The notes below the pieces were generated by a model that was given only the letters and a program-made list of their open reading frames with translations, ran no database searches and was not told the origin of the DNA. A DNA stretch of 57,194 nucleotides from Fimbriiglobus sp. (GTDB lineage Bacteria > Planctomycetota > Planctomycetia > Gemmatales > Gemmataceae), in NCBI GenBank assembly GCA_022841795.1, contig JALHQU010000023.1:1-57194 (forward strand), given 5' to 3'. Of this stretch, positions 33,879 through 42,297 are shown piece after piece (the first letter of the stretch is position 1; every line of letters starts with the position of its first letter). The translations under genes and the position numbers were made by a program.

Positions 33879-35240
33879 CCGCACACACATCAATTCCGTC
33901 CCGGTGCGGACGACGAACGCCCCGTCCACCGCCGCCGCCCCGTACACCACGTCGCCCACCGCCGAGTACCGCGTCGCCTCCAGCTCCTCCTTCGGCAGCG
34001 GCGGGCCGCCGCCCGGTCCGCGGCCCTCCGGCGGCTTCGGCAGTGTGTCCGCCGCCGCCTTCTTCGCCGCCTCCTTCCGCTTGGCCGCGTCGGCATCGGT
34101 CCAGAACTTGTTCGTCGCCACCTTCTCGTAGCTCGGCCCGGTCTTCAGCACCGTCGTCGCCCCGTCCTTGCCGAAGAAGAACACGTGCCCGCCGGCCGCG
34201 ATCGGGGTGGCCCACGGCAGGTTGTCCAGCCGTTCGCGGTACTTCTCCGTGCCGGTGGCGGCGTCCAGGCACACCACGAACCCGTCCTTCGTCGTGTAGT
34301 ACGCGAACCCGTCGCTCACCACCGGGCTGGCGGTGCCGGCGGCCAGCTTCTTCGCCACCCACGTCTGTTCGTACCCGCCCGCGCTCAGCGTCAGGCAGCA
34401 GTTGGATTTGGACGTGCCGTCCGGGTCCGGCTTCATGCGGTTCTCGCCGGCGGCGATGAACACCCGCTCGCCGTCGGCGGTGGCCGACGGGATGCTGTTC
34501 CCCACCAACCCGGTCTTCTCCCACACCTGCTTGCCGCCGGCCGCGTCGTACCCGGTGACCGCCCCGCCGCTGCTCACCACCACCTGACTCGACCCGCCCA
34601 CGCCCACGATGATCGGGCTGGTCCACGACGACCGGGCCGGGCGGGCGGCGTGCCAGCGGTCCTTGCCGTCGGCCTTGTTCACGGCCACGAGGTGCGACGG
34701 CCCCTGATGATCCAGCAGCACGAACACCGTGTCGGCCGTCTGCGCCGGGCTGCTGCCCAGGCCGTGGTTGTTCTTCAGCTCGCCGTACTCGGTGGCGAAG
34801 TGCCGTTCCCACCGCAGTTTGCCGTCCGGCGACAGGGCGATCAGGTCCCCGCTCTCGAACAGCGCCACCACGCCGGCCGCGTCGCACACCGGGGTGCCGG
34901 CGGCGCGGCTCATCATCGGGTTGTTCTTCCCCTTCTGGGTGGCGGGGAACGTCTGCTGCCACAGCTTCTTGCCGTCCGCCAGGGTGAAGCACAGGATGTG
35001 CAGCTTCTCCTTCTGCTCGCCCTCCACGCTGGTCAGGTACACGCGGTCCTTCCACACCACCGGGGACGACTGGCCGTAGCCGGGCGTCTCGATCCGCCAG
35101 CCGATGTTCTCCGTCGGCGACCAGGTGAGCGGCAGGTTGGCGGCGGTGGTGCGGCCGGTGCCGTCGTTGCGGAACCCGGCCCAGGTGTCGGCGGCCGGCG
35201 CCGCGGACAGGGCGAAGGACAAGAGCAGGGTGGGGAGCAT
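33870..35240 (-). CDS. Secreted PQQ-type beta-propeller protein
   Basis: A 456-residue exported protein with signal peptide MLPTLLLSFALSAAPAA and repeated propeller blades of the PQQ-like (PF13360) type: SSPVVWKDRVYLTSVEGEQ, ALSPDGKLRWERHF, VVSSGGAVTGYDAAGGKQVW, VVCLDAATGTEKYRERL. No dehydrogenase catalytic residues are recognisable, so a structural or binding role is as likely as redox activity. A Lys/Ala and Pro/Gly-rich insert lies near residues 385-420. ATG 35240 begins the signal peptide; the extended frame upstream translates palindrome C. Its stop lies inside palindrome B. Confidence 0.88.
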   Translation of the reverse strand: MLPTLLLSFALSAAPAADTWAGFRNDGTGRTTAANLPLTWSPTENIGWRIETPGYGQSSPVVWKDRVYLTSVEGEQKEKLHILCFTLADGKKLWQQTFPATQKGKNNPMMSRAAGTPVCDAAGVVALFESGDLIALSPDGKLRWERHFATEYGELKNNHGLGSSPAQTADTVFVLLDHQGPSHLVAVNKADGKDRWHAARPARSSWTSPIIVGVGGSSQVVVSSGGAVTGYDAAGGKQVWEKTGLVGNSIPSATADGERVFIAAGENRMKPDPDGTSKSNCCLTLSAGGYEQTWVAKKLAAGTASPVVSDGFAYYTTKDGFVVCLDAATGTEKYRERLDNLPWATPIAAGGHVFFFGKDGATTVLKTGPSYEKVATNKFWTDADAAKRKEAAKKAAADTLPKPPEGRGPGGGPPLPKEELEATRYSAVGDVVYGAAAVDGAFVVRTGTELMCVRGK

Positions 35241-35274
35241 AAATGGGATCCAGGTTTGGTGTGGTGTTTCGGTC

Positions 35275-35335
35275 TCTTCGCCGCGACCACCGGGAGCGGA
35301 GCCAGTTATGCCGCTCCCGGTGGTCGCGGCGAAGA
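35275..35335. repeat. Dispersed palindrome family C, copy 2
   Basis: Arms TCTTCGCCGCGACCACCGGG... and complement, loop AGCCAGTTATG-like. It starts 5 nt after the DUF1559 stop codon (on the minus strand), a terminator position. Confidence 0.9.
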
Positions 35336-35340
35336 TTTTA

Positions 35341-36414
35341 TCAGTACTCCCCCGGCACCTCGCCGCCGGCGCGGGTGGCCAGCGCCCGCCAGGTGTCCGG
35401 CTGGATGGCGTTCCGCACGAACCGCACACCGCCGTCGCCGAAGCACACGTTCACCCCGCCGCTGAAGTTGCTGCGGGCGGTCAGCCAGCCGAGGCCGTGG
35501 GCGGACAGGTCCGGGGTCGGGCTGTTCGGCGGCAGGGCGGCGCTGAACCCGTTCACCGTGGCGTTCGCCCAGATCCACGACCCGCCGCGGTTCCCCCGCC
35601 AGCTTGTAACGAGCGCCAGGTCCGAGGCGACGATCGGGGTGCTGGCCCCGTACCCGGGGTTCACCCCGCCCGGCCCGGTGTACAGCCCGCGGCCGGGCAC
35701 GCTGCCCACCTGCCGCTTCCGCTCGGCCGGGGTGAGTTCCGCCGCCGTCTTCGAGATGGTGGTGTTCAGCCCGATCAGGCACTGGGACATGAACAGGGTG
35801 TTGCTGGTGCCGTCGGTCACGTCGGTGAGGCGGTAGCCGGGGCCGTAGTGGAACATGCCGTCGGTCGGGAACCGGGTGTCGTACCCGTTCGGCGAGGTCG
35901 CCCCCGGCCCGGCCAGCCCGGACCCGAGGCAGACGACGTAGTTGGTGCCGGCGTGCGTGCCCCCGCCGCTGTTGGTGGTGATGAGCGGGTTCTGGGCGTC
36001 GCCGGGGCACAGGAACGTCTTCACCGGGGTGCCGGCGGTGGCGGCCACGGCCGGGTTCAGGGTGATGGCCGGGAACGTGCCCAGGAAGATGGGCGTGTTC
36101 AGGTCGATGCCGCGGGCGAGCGGCTCCTGCTCGATGAACGGCAGCAGCTGGGCGTGGACCGAGTACCCGAACGAGGTGGCGTTCGACCCGCCGACCGGGG
36201 CCATGCCGGGCAGCCGGCCGTAGGCGCTCTCGTAGTTGTGCAGGGCCAGGCCGAGTTGCTTGAGGTTGTTGCTGCTGCTCATGCGGGCAGCCGCCTCGCG
36301 GACCTTCTGCACCGCGGGGAGCAGGATGCCGACGAGGATGGCGATGATCGCGATCACCACCAGCAGCTCGATCAAGGTGAACCCGCGGCGGGGGAACTGG
36401 CATGGGGTGCGCAT
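35341..36414 (-). CDS. DUF1559 type IV pilin-like protein
   Basis: A 357-residue protein of the DUF1559 (SBP_bac_10) family, hugely expanded in planctomycetes. The N-terminus is a class III prepilin signal: RRGFTLIELLVVIAIIAILVGILLPAVQKVREAAARM, cleaved before the Phe after RRG, with the Glu at +5. The head contains the family marks NNLKQLGLALHNYE, GTSNTLFMSQ and, near the end, the H-x-G-G-x-N-V-C-F-G-D-G-x-V-R-F variant FSGGVNVCFGDGGVRFV. Expected in the periplasm or in pseudopili. ATG 36414 follows GGAGG by five bases. A promoter-like pair lies upstream. Confidence 0.93.
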   Translation of the reverse strand: MRTPCQFPRRGFTLIELLVVIAIIAILVGILLPAVQKVREAAARMSSSNNLKQLGLALHNYESAYGRLPGMAPVGGSNATSFGYSVHAQLLPFIEQEPLARGIDLNTPIFLGTFPAITLNPAVAATAGTPVKTFLCPGDAQNPLITTNSGGGTHAGTNYVVCLGSGLAGPGATSPNGYDTRFPTDGMFHYGPGYRLTDVTDGTSNTLFMSQCLIGLNTTISKTAAELTPAERKRQVGSVPGRGLYTGPGGVNPGYGASTPIVASDLALVTSWRGNRGGSWIWANATVNGFSAALPPNSPTPDLSAHGLGWLTARSNFSGGVNVCFGDGGVRFVRNAIQPDTWRALATRAGGEVPGEY

Positions 36415-36738
36415 CGGGCCTCCGGAATAACCGTGTCGATGAATGGGATAACCAAGTTAAACCACACTGGCGATGTTATACTTCGGATTACTCGGCGCCA
36501 AGTGTATGCTTCCGATTTTCCCGCCGTTCCATGAGGATGGACTGGGGCGGAATCGCTGTAAGTCGTTGGCGGGCATGGCATGTTCCGAAAATCGGCCATC
36601 TTCCGGGATTGGGTGTGTGCGAAGTGGCTGGAACCATGAGCCGTGATCAGATCGATCCAGAAGCCGGGTTGGACTAGCCGTCCGCCGACCGCGGCCGGTA
36701 GCCTGAAGAGGCTCGCCGCACGTCCCGGAAGGAGTCCG
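36415..36738. other. 324-bp divergent intergenic region
   Basis: Lower in GC on its left side, where the DUF1559 promoter candidate lies. The right end has GGAAGGAG before lpxA. No gene, repeat copy or RNA structure was recognised. Confidence 0.5.
36475..36501 (-). promoter_or_regulatory. Candidate promoter for the DUF1559 gene
   Basis: Read on the minus strand: TTGGCG (36501-36496), 15 nt, then TATAAC (36480-36475). Transcription would start near 36468, leaving a 53-nt leader. Spacing is short, so moderate support only. Confidence 0.35.
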
Positions 36739-37539
36739 ATGGCCGCTCGCGTTCATCCCACCGCCGTCGTGTCCGCCGACGCGTCCCTGGCCGACGGGGT
36801 GACGGTCGGTCCGTTCGCGGTGATCGACGGGCCGGTGTCGCTCGGGCCGGGGTGTGTGGTCGGCCCGCACGCCCACCTGACCGGCCGCGTCACCGCCGGG
36901 GCGAACAACACGTTCCACGCCGGGTGCGTGATCGGCGACACCCCGCAGCACCTCGGCTACCAGGGCGAACCCACCGAGGTGCGGATCGGCGACGGGAACA
37001 CGTTCCGCGAACACGTCACGGTTCACCGCGGGATGCCGGCGAACGGCGGGGTGACGACGATCGGCAGCGGCAACCTCCTCATGGTCGGCAGCCACGTCGC
37101 CCACGACTGCACGGTCGGCGACAAGGCCATCTTCGCCAACTGCGCGGTCATCGGCGGGCACGCCACGGTGATGGACGGGGCGTTCCTGAGCGGGAACAGT
37201 TGCGTCCACCAGTTCTGCCGGGTCGGGCGGCTGGCGATGATCTCCGGCACCAGCTCGATCAGCCAGGACCTGCCGCCGTTCTGGGTCGTGCAAGAGGTGA
37301 ACATCACCCGCGGGGTGAACGTGGTGGGCATGAGAAGGGCGGGCATCCCGAACGCGGAGATCCAGGCGGTGCGGCGGGCGTACCAGGCGATCACCCGCCG
37401 CGGGCTGACCATCCGGGCGGCGGTGGAGCAGATCGAAGCGGCGGACGGCGAACTGCCGGCGGTGCGGGAGCTGATCGAGTTCATCCGCACGTCGAAGCGG
37501 GGCATCTGCACCGGCACGGCGGGAGGCACGGATGACTGA
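36739..37539 (+). CDS. lpxA: UDP-N-acetylglucosamine acyltransferase
   Basis: A 266-residue left-handed beta-helix enzyme, the normal LpxA length, that transfers a 3-hydroxyacyl chain from ACP to UDP-GlcNAc in the first step of lipid A synthesis. Hexapeptide repeats run from residue 5 to about 190. The catalytic His is H122 in GSHVAHDC, and NTFREHVTVHRG (88-99) and GVNVVGMRRAG are family signatures. ATG 36739 follows GGAAGGAG. It overlaps the GT87-like gene by eight bases, so the pair is an envelope-glycolipid operon. Confidence 0.93.
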   Translation: MAARVHPTAVVSADASLADGVTVGPFAVIDGPVSLGPGCVVGPHAHLTGRVTAGANNTFHAGCVIGDTPQHLGYQGEPTEVRIGDGNTFREHVTVHRGMPANGGVTTIGSGNLLMVGSHVAHDCTVGDKAIFANCAVIGGHATVMDGAFLSGNSCVHQFCRVGRLAMISGTSSISQDLPPFWVVQEVNITRGVNVVGMRRAGIPNAEIQAVRRAYQAITRRGLTIRAAVEQIEAADGELPAVRELIEFIRTSKRGICTGTAGGTDD

Positions 37540-38824
37540 CCCGCTCACGGACGAGCGCACCCCAACAACGGCAGTCGCGGTCGGGCGGATCGACGTGGTC
37601 CGCAGCCGGCCCGTTCCACCCTTCCCCGGCACCGGCCTGTTCGCAATCCCGCTGTCGGTGCGGATCGCCGTGTCGGTGTGGGTCGCCCTGCTCGTCGGTG
37701 TGGGCGTGCGGGTGCTGATCCAGCCAGCGGCGAAGCAGTCGGTCATCCCCATTTATTTGACCGGCGGGGAGCGGTGGCTGAACTCGGAGCCGCTGTACCC
37801 GCCCATCCCCGGCCTGGACCTGTACCGTAACCCGCCCGGCGTGGCGGCGCTGTTCGCCCCGCTGTCGCTGCTGCCGGCGAAGCCCGCGGCGATTCTGTGG
37901 CGGCTGGCGTGCGTGGCGGTGTATCTGATCGGCGTGCGGTCGCTCGTCCGCGACCTGCTTCCCCCACTGGCCGCGCAGCGGCGGGCCGTTGTGTGGGTGT
38001 TCGCCGCGGTGCTGGCGCTGCCGGCCATCAACAACGGGCAGATCAACCTGATGATCGCGGCGGCGGCGCTGGTCGGCGCCGGGGCGTGTGCCCGCGGGAG
38101 TTGGTGGACGGCGGCCGGGTGGCTGGCGTTCGCCGGCTGGCTCAAGGTGTACCCGCTGGCCGTCGGCCTGCTGTGCGTGCTGGTCGCCCCGCGGCAACTC
38201 GGCTGGCGGCTGGCGGTGATGTGTGCCGTGTTGTTCGCGCTGCCGTTCGTGCTGCAACACCCGGCGTATGTGTGGGACCGGCACGTCGAGTTCGTGCAGG
38301 AGATGCGGGCGGACGACCGCACCGCGGCGGCGGGGTTGGCCCGCGCCCCGCGGGACTGGACCGTCCTCCCGCGGCTGTGGTTCGACGCGGCAGTGCCGCG
38401 GGTGGCCCAGCAGGGCGTGGCGGTGGCGGCGGCGGCGGGGTTGGCGGCGGTTGTTCTTCGTAGCCGCGGCTACATGAATGCGCTGCTTCTCGGCCTGCTC
38501 TGGATCGTGCTGTTCGGCCCGGCGACGGAGAGCAACACCTACGCGGTGCTGGCCCCGGCGGCCGGGGCGGTGGCCGTCGGGTCGAGGTCGAAGTGGGTGC
38601 TGGCGTGCGGGTGGGTGGCGGGCGGGCTGCTGCTGGCGGCGGTGGTGCGGGGCAGCTTCCCGTCCGACGCGGCGGTCAAGTTGATCGAGGTGCAGCCGGT
38701 GGCAGCGGGGGTGCTGCTAGTGGGGGCGTTAGGATGTCGAGCCGGGAGCGTGAGCGACCGGAGGATTTCGAACTCCGGTCGCTCACGCTCCCGGCTCGCC
38801 GAAGCCAGTTCACACCCCCGCTAG
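37532..38824 (+). CDS. GT87-like membrane glycosyltransferase (DUF2029)
   Basis: A 430-residue integral membrane protein with about ten hydrophobic helices. Family clues are DLYRNPPGVAALFAPLSLLP, INNGQINLMIAAAALVGA, GWLAFAGWLKVYPLAVGLL, and the GPATESNTYAVLAPA segment, as in polyprenyl-phosphate-mannose-dependent GT87 mannosyltransferases. It probably adds a sugar to a lipid-linked glycan, in keeping with the overlapping lpxA. The final 30 residues (from about GCRAGSVSD onward) are encoded by family A palindrome 4, so the original C-terminus has been replaced or extended, and the gene end overlaps the converging carbamoyltransferase by 15 bases. Confidence 0.8.
   Translation: MTDPLTDERTPTTAVAVGRIDVVRSRPVPPFPGTGLFAIPLSVRIAVSVWVALLVGVGVRVLIQPAAKQSVIPIYLTGGERWLNSEPLYPPIPGLDLYRNPPGVAALFAPLSLLPAKPAAILWRLACVAVYLIGVRSLVRDLLPPLAAQRRAVVWVFAAVLALPAINNGQINLMIAAAALVGAGACARGSWWTAAGWLAFAGWLKVYPLAVGLLCVLVAPRQLGWRLAVMCAVLFALPFVLQHPAYVWDRHVEFVQEMRADDRTAAAGLARAPRDWTVLPRLWFDAAVPRVAQQGVAVAAAAGLAAVVLRSRGYMNALLLGLLWIVLFGPATESNTYAVLAPAAGAVAVGSRSKWVLACGWVAGGLLLAAVVRGSFPSDAAVKLIEVQPVAAGVLLVGALGCRAGSVSDRRISNSGRSRSRLAEASSHPR
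38460..38473. repeat. 14-bp perfect palindrome in the GT87-like gene
   Basis: GTAGCCGCGGCTAC inside the coding region; its arms share GTAGCC/GGCTAC with the in-frame element at 22234. Could be chance. Confidence 0.4.
38738..38800. repeat. Dispersed palindrome family A, copy 4 (coding)
   Basis: CGAGCCGGGAGCGTGAGCGA ... complement, here read through as the C-terminal tail of the GT87-like protein because the internal TGA is out of frame. Confidence 0.88.
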
Positions 38825-40714
38825 CTCCCGCTTCTTCCCCGGCTTCGTCTTCGCCCGGTCCGCCAGATTCTCGGTCAACTTCGGGTGCGGCACCAGGAAC
38901 GGGCCGGCGGCCAGGTAGTCCACGTTGCCCAGCAGGAACGCCCGCACCGCGTCCGCCGGGCTGCACACGATCGGTTCTTCGTGCATGTTGAAGCTGGTGT
39001 TGATGACCACCGGGATGCCGGTCCGCTTCTCGTAGGCCGAGATCAGCTTGTGGTAGCTCGGGTTGCTCTGCGGGGTCACCAGTTGCGGGCGGGCGGTGCC
39101 GTCCACGTGAACGGCCGCCGGGCTGTGCCCCTTCATCCAGTCGGTGCAGTCGAACGTGACGGTCATGAACTCGGCCGTCTTCTCGCACCCCGGCAGGTGG
39201 TGGAACAGCCGCGGGGCGGCCTCGGCCAGGCAGCTCGGGGCGAACGGCATGAACTCGGTGCGCTGAAGCTGGTGGTTCAGCCACTGGTTCACCTCCGGCT
39301 CCTTCGCCGGGTACAGCACGCTGCGGTTGCCCAGCGCCCGCGGGCCGTACTCCATCCGCCCGTTGAACCGGCCGATGATGTGGTCCTGGGCGAGCAACTC
39401 GGCGATGCGGTCCTCCGGGGCGTCGAACCGCTCGTACTTCAGCCCCTCTTTGTCCAGCGCCGCCCGGATCTCGGCCTCGGTGTAGTCCGGCCCGTAGTAC
39501 ACCACGTCGTACCCACTGGCCTTCCGCATCACCTCGTGGCCGAAGGTCAGCATGGCGGCGCCGCTGCCGCACCCGCCGTCGCCCATGTTCGGGTACACGA
39601 ACAGCCCGTCCACCCCCGGCATCTCCCGCATCCGCTGGTTCAGCTTCACGTTCGCGTGGACCCCGCCGGACACGACGATCTTCGTCTTGCCGGTCTTCGC
39701 CAGCCAGTGCCCGACCGCCCGGCGGGTGACCTCCTCCAGCACGAACTGGTACGCCGCCGCCACGTCCCGTTTGGCCCAGTGCCCGCTCAGCGCGCGGGTG
39801 AAGAAGTGGTTCATCCCGTTGCGGATGACGATGTCGCCGTTCGCCGTGTCGAACCGCTCCAGCAGCACGTCGGCCAGGTGTTTCGGGTCGCCGTAGCTGG
39901 CCAGGCCGACGATCTTCCCCTCGTGCCGGCTGGGCTTGAACCCCAGCCCGCTCGTGACGTGTTCGTAGAAGATGCCGAGCGAGTTCGGGAAGCGGAAGCG
40001 GTGCAGGTTGCGGATGCCGGCGGCGTCGGCGGTGTACACCCCGCCGCACATGCCCGACCCGTACCCGTCCAGGGTGACGACGAGGGCGTCCGTGAACGGG
40101 CTGGCGTAGAAGGCGTTGGCGGCGTGCGTGTCGTGGTGCTGGAACCGCTTCAGCGGCTTCTTGTCCAGGCCGAACTTCGCCAGCCCGGCGGCCAGCTCCG
40201 CGCTCCACTTGCGGTGGTCGTCCACCGCCGCCTGCTGCCACTTCTTGAACACGTGCTTGTGCGCCCGCCGGTCCAGCCGCGAGCTGCCCGCCATCCGCTC
40301 GTAGGTCAGCCGCTTGTACCACGCCTTCGCCGGCACGAACTCGGCCGCTTCGGTTTCAATGCCCGGGATGCGGGTGGTGCGATCGACCGCGTATCCGGTG
40401 CCGATCTTCGAGCGGTACAGCGAGCACGACTTGGCCGTCGCCTTCGGGCCGTTCAGCCGGTCGTCGACGCCGACCGACTCGGCGATCAGCCGCGCCTCCT
40501 CGTCCCAGTCGAAGAACGCATACGCAACCGCGTCGATCGACTGCGGGTCCCACTTCAGCCGGTTCAGCCCCTCTTGCAGCGCCTTGTGCGGGAACCCGGA
40601 CTGCAGCTTCACCCGGCTCAGCCGCTCCTCCCCGCAGGCGAACAACACCCGGCCGTCTTCCATCAGCGACACGGTCGAATCTTTGTCCAGCGGGCTGATC
40701 CCGAGTACTCTCAT
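38810..40714 (-). CDS. Carbamoyltransferase (NodU/CmcH/TobZ family)
   Basis: A 634-residue O-carbamoyltransferase of the usual length. The N-terminal Kae1-like half binds ATP and iron (MRVLGISPLDKDSTVSLMEDG, FQHHDTHAANAFYASPF, VTLDGYGSG, GVHANVKLNQ); the C-terminal YrdC-like half (ALGNRSVLYPAKEP, FMPFAPSCL, VVINTSFNMHEEPIV) makes carbamoyl adenylate. It transfers a carbamoyl group from carbamoyl phosphate to a hydroxyl of a sugar or secondary metabolite. Substrate is unknown; the neighbouring deacetylase and GT87 gene suggest a surface glycan. Start ATG 40714. Confidence 0.93.
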   Translation of the reverse strand: MRVLGISPLDKDSTVSLMEDGRVLFACGEERLSRVKLQSGFPHKALQEGLNRLKWDPQSIDAVAYAFFDWDEEARLIAESVGVDDRLNGPKATAKSCSLYRSKIGTGYAVDRTTRIPGIETEAAEFVPAKAWYKRLTYERMAGSSRLDRRAHKHVFKKWQQAAVDDHRKWSAELAAGLAKFGLDKKPLKRFQHHDTHAANAFYASPFTDALVVTLDGYGSGMCGGVYTADAAGIRNLHRFRFPNSLGIFYEHVTSGLGFKPSRHEGKIVGLASYGDPKHLADVLLERFDTANGDIVIRNGMNHFFTRALSGHWAKRDVAAAYQFVLEEVTRRAVGHWLAKTGKTKIVVSGGVHANVKLNQRMREMPGVDGLFVYPNMGDGGCGSGAAMLTFGHEVMRKASGYDVVYYGPDYTEAEIRAALDKEGLKYERFDAPEDRIAELLAQDHIIGRFNGRMEYGPRALGNRSVLYPAKEPEVNQWLNHQLQRTEFMPFAPSCLAEAAPRLFHHLPGCEKTAEFMTVTFDCTDWMKGHSPAAVHVDGTARPQLVTPQSNPSYHKLISAYEKRTGIPVVINTSFNMHEEPIVCSPADAVRAFLLGNVDYLAAGPFLVPHPKLTENLADRAKTKPGKKRELAGV

Positions 40715-40736
40715 CGGTGGGCGTCTCCGGGGAAAG

Positions 40737-40803
40737 GGCGAGCCGGGAGCGTGAGCGACCGGAGGTCAGGAATTCCTCCGGTCGCTCACGCTCCCGGCTC
40801 GCC
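40737..40803. repeat. Dispersed palindrome family A, copy 5
   Basis: Complete palindrome between the carbamoyltransferase start and the deacetylase end. On the minus strand its first 18 bases encode the terminal Gly-Glu-Pro-Gly-Ala and the TGA stop of the deacetylase. Confidence 0.9.
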
Positions 40804-41769
40804 GGATTGCTCCAACGCTTCCGCCATCTCCGTCATCGTCGCCGGGGCGAACTCCGGCCACGCGGCGACGGTCTTCAGTACGGTTTCGGCGGTCGTCAGC
40901 AAGCGGGTCACGTCGGCGGCGGTGCGGGAGTACGGGCTGCCGCCGGCCAGCAGCGACGAGCTGTGCAGGGTGAACGACACCACCGGCGGGCGGACCGTCC
41001 GCAGCACGTGCAGGAACCGTAGCATCCGTTCGCCCAGCGGGTTCTCGAAATTCAGCCACGCCCGCGACACCACGCCCAGCCTGTCAAACACACCCGTGAG
41101 CCGCAGCGTCCGACCGACCCCGGATTCGGCGAACCGGGCCACCCTCGCCCAGGCCGGGAACGGCCGCCGGGTGTACCCGAATGTGAGCGGCAGCTCCCAC
41201 ACCGGGCCGGCCGGGTGTACCACCCGCACCGGGGTCAGGTCACGCGAACGGTAGTCCGGGGCGCCGGGGTCGGCCCAGGTGGTGAACGGCAGCACCGAGC
41301 AATCGACCCAGATGCCGTGCCCGCGGAGGTGGTTCTGAATCTGCGGGGAACTGGAATACCGCCCGCCGCGGAAGCTGGTGGGTGACAGCCCGCTGTCGCG
41401 GAACGCGGCCAGCACCGTGTCCAGCTTCGCCCGCTGCTCGTCCCACGGCAGGGTGTGCAGGAAGCTGTCCCGCGGCGGAACTTTCTCGCCCGCCGCCAGC
41501 GGCGGGGTGTTCCACGGGTGGATGTGCAGCCCGATCTCCACCTTCGGCCGTTTCGCCAACTCCTGGATCACCCGCCGCGACTCCGGGTTCGTCAGCACCG
41601 CGTGGTTGGTGAAGTACGTCACCGCCGTGCCGGCCCGCTCGCACAGTTCCTGGAACGCCGGCAGCCGCCGGATGTTCGACACCGCCGCCGGGCCGGTCGG
41701 GTACCCGGAGTCCCAGTCCCACTCCTCCTCGGTGTCCACGGTCACGCAGTAGCGGATGGGGTGCATCAT
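40786..41769 (-). CDS. Polysaccharide deacetylase-family protein
   Basis: A 327-residue NodB-fold protein of the cytoplasmic WalW-like sort. The N-terminal CVTVDTEEEWDWDSGYP contains the catalytic Asp and a metal Asp/Glu, and EIGLHIHPWNTP (about residues 78-90) supplies the His metal ligands; FRGGRYSSS is the NodB motif 3 equivalent. Likely removes acetyl or similar groups from a sugar during glycan assembly. Tandem with the carbamoyltransferase on the same strand. Its last five residues and stop come from family A palindrome 5, so the true end was altered by the element. Start ATG 41769. Confidence 0.85.
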   Translation of the reverse strand: MMHPIRYCVTVDTEEEWDWDSGYPTGPAAVSNIRRLPAFQELCERAGTAVTYFTNHAVLTNPESRRVIQELAKRPKVEIGLHIHPWNTPPLAAGEKVPPRDSFLHTLPWDEQRAKLDTVLAAFRDSGLSPTSFRGGRYSSSPQIQNHLRGHGIWVDCSVLPFTTWADPGAPDYRSRDLTPVRVVHPAGPVWELPLTFGYTRRPFPAWARVARFAESGVGRTLRLTGVFDRLGVVSRAWLNFENPLGERMLRFLHVLRTVRPPVVSFTLHSSSLLAGGSPYSRTAADVTRLLTTAETVLKTVAAWPEFAPATMTEMAEALEQSGEPGA

Positions 41770-41844
41770 CCTGTTGTCTCACCCCGCTCACGCGGCGACA
41801 ATACCGTGGTCGGATTCCGCACCGTCGCCCGCGGCCCGTTCACC

Positions 41845-42291
41845 ATGACCACCGCGTCCCGCACCCCGGAAGGGGAACCGAACCGCTGCCCGGTGTGCCG
41901 GGCGGACGTCTACCTGGACCCGTCCCGCCCGCCGGGCGACGCCCCGTGCCCACAGTGCGGGCACCTGCTCTGGTTTTCGGACCAGGTGCAGCCGTCGGTG
42001 TCCGGGTCGCCCGCGGACGAATTCCGCCGGCTGCTCGAAGCGGTGGCGCCGAACCCGGAGCTGGCCGACCGCGTGCGGGAGAACATCCGGCATTTGATCC
42101 GGTCGAACGGCGACGCGGTTCGGGCGATGTTCGGCGGGGAGCTGTCGGACCCGGAAATCCTGGTGCTGGAACGGCTGGTCGAAGGGAAATCGGCCGCGGA
42201 CATTGCGGCCGAGACGGGGCTGTACGAGCGAGCCGTCCGCCGGGTGGCGGAGCGGCTGCGGGCGGCGGTCGAACGCGGCCCGCAGGGGTAA
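41845..42291 (+). CDS. Zinc-ribbon plus helix-turn-helix regulator-like protein
   Basis: A 148-residue cytoplasmic protein. A zinc ribbon CPVC...CPQC occupies residues 14-39. The C-terminal 45 residues read like sigma-70 region 4 or a LuxR-type helix-turn-helix: LSDPEILVLERLVEGKSAADIAAETGLYERAVRRVAERLRAA. The middle part is helical. This suggests a DNA- or RNA polymerase-binding regulator, but the family is not one I can name. ATG 41845 is the first well-placed start; a longer frame upstream is antisense to the deacetylase. Confidence 0.7.
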   Translation: MTTASRTPEGEPNRCPVCRADVYLDPSRPPGDAPCPQCGHLLWFSDQVQPSVSGSPADEFRRLLEAVAPNPELADRVRENIRHLIRSNGDAVRAMFGGELSDPEILVLERLVEGKSAADIAAETGLYERAVRRVAERLRAAVERGPQG

Positions 42292-42297
42292 ATCCGC

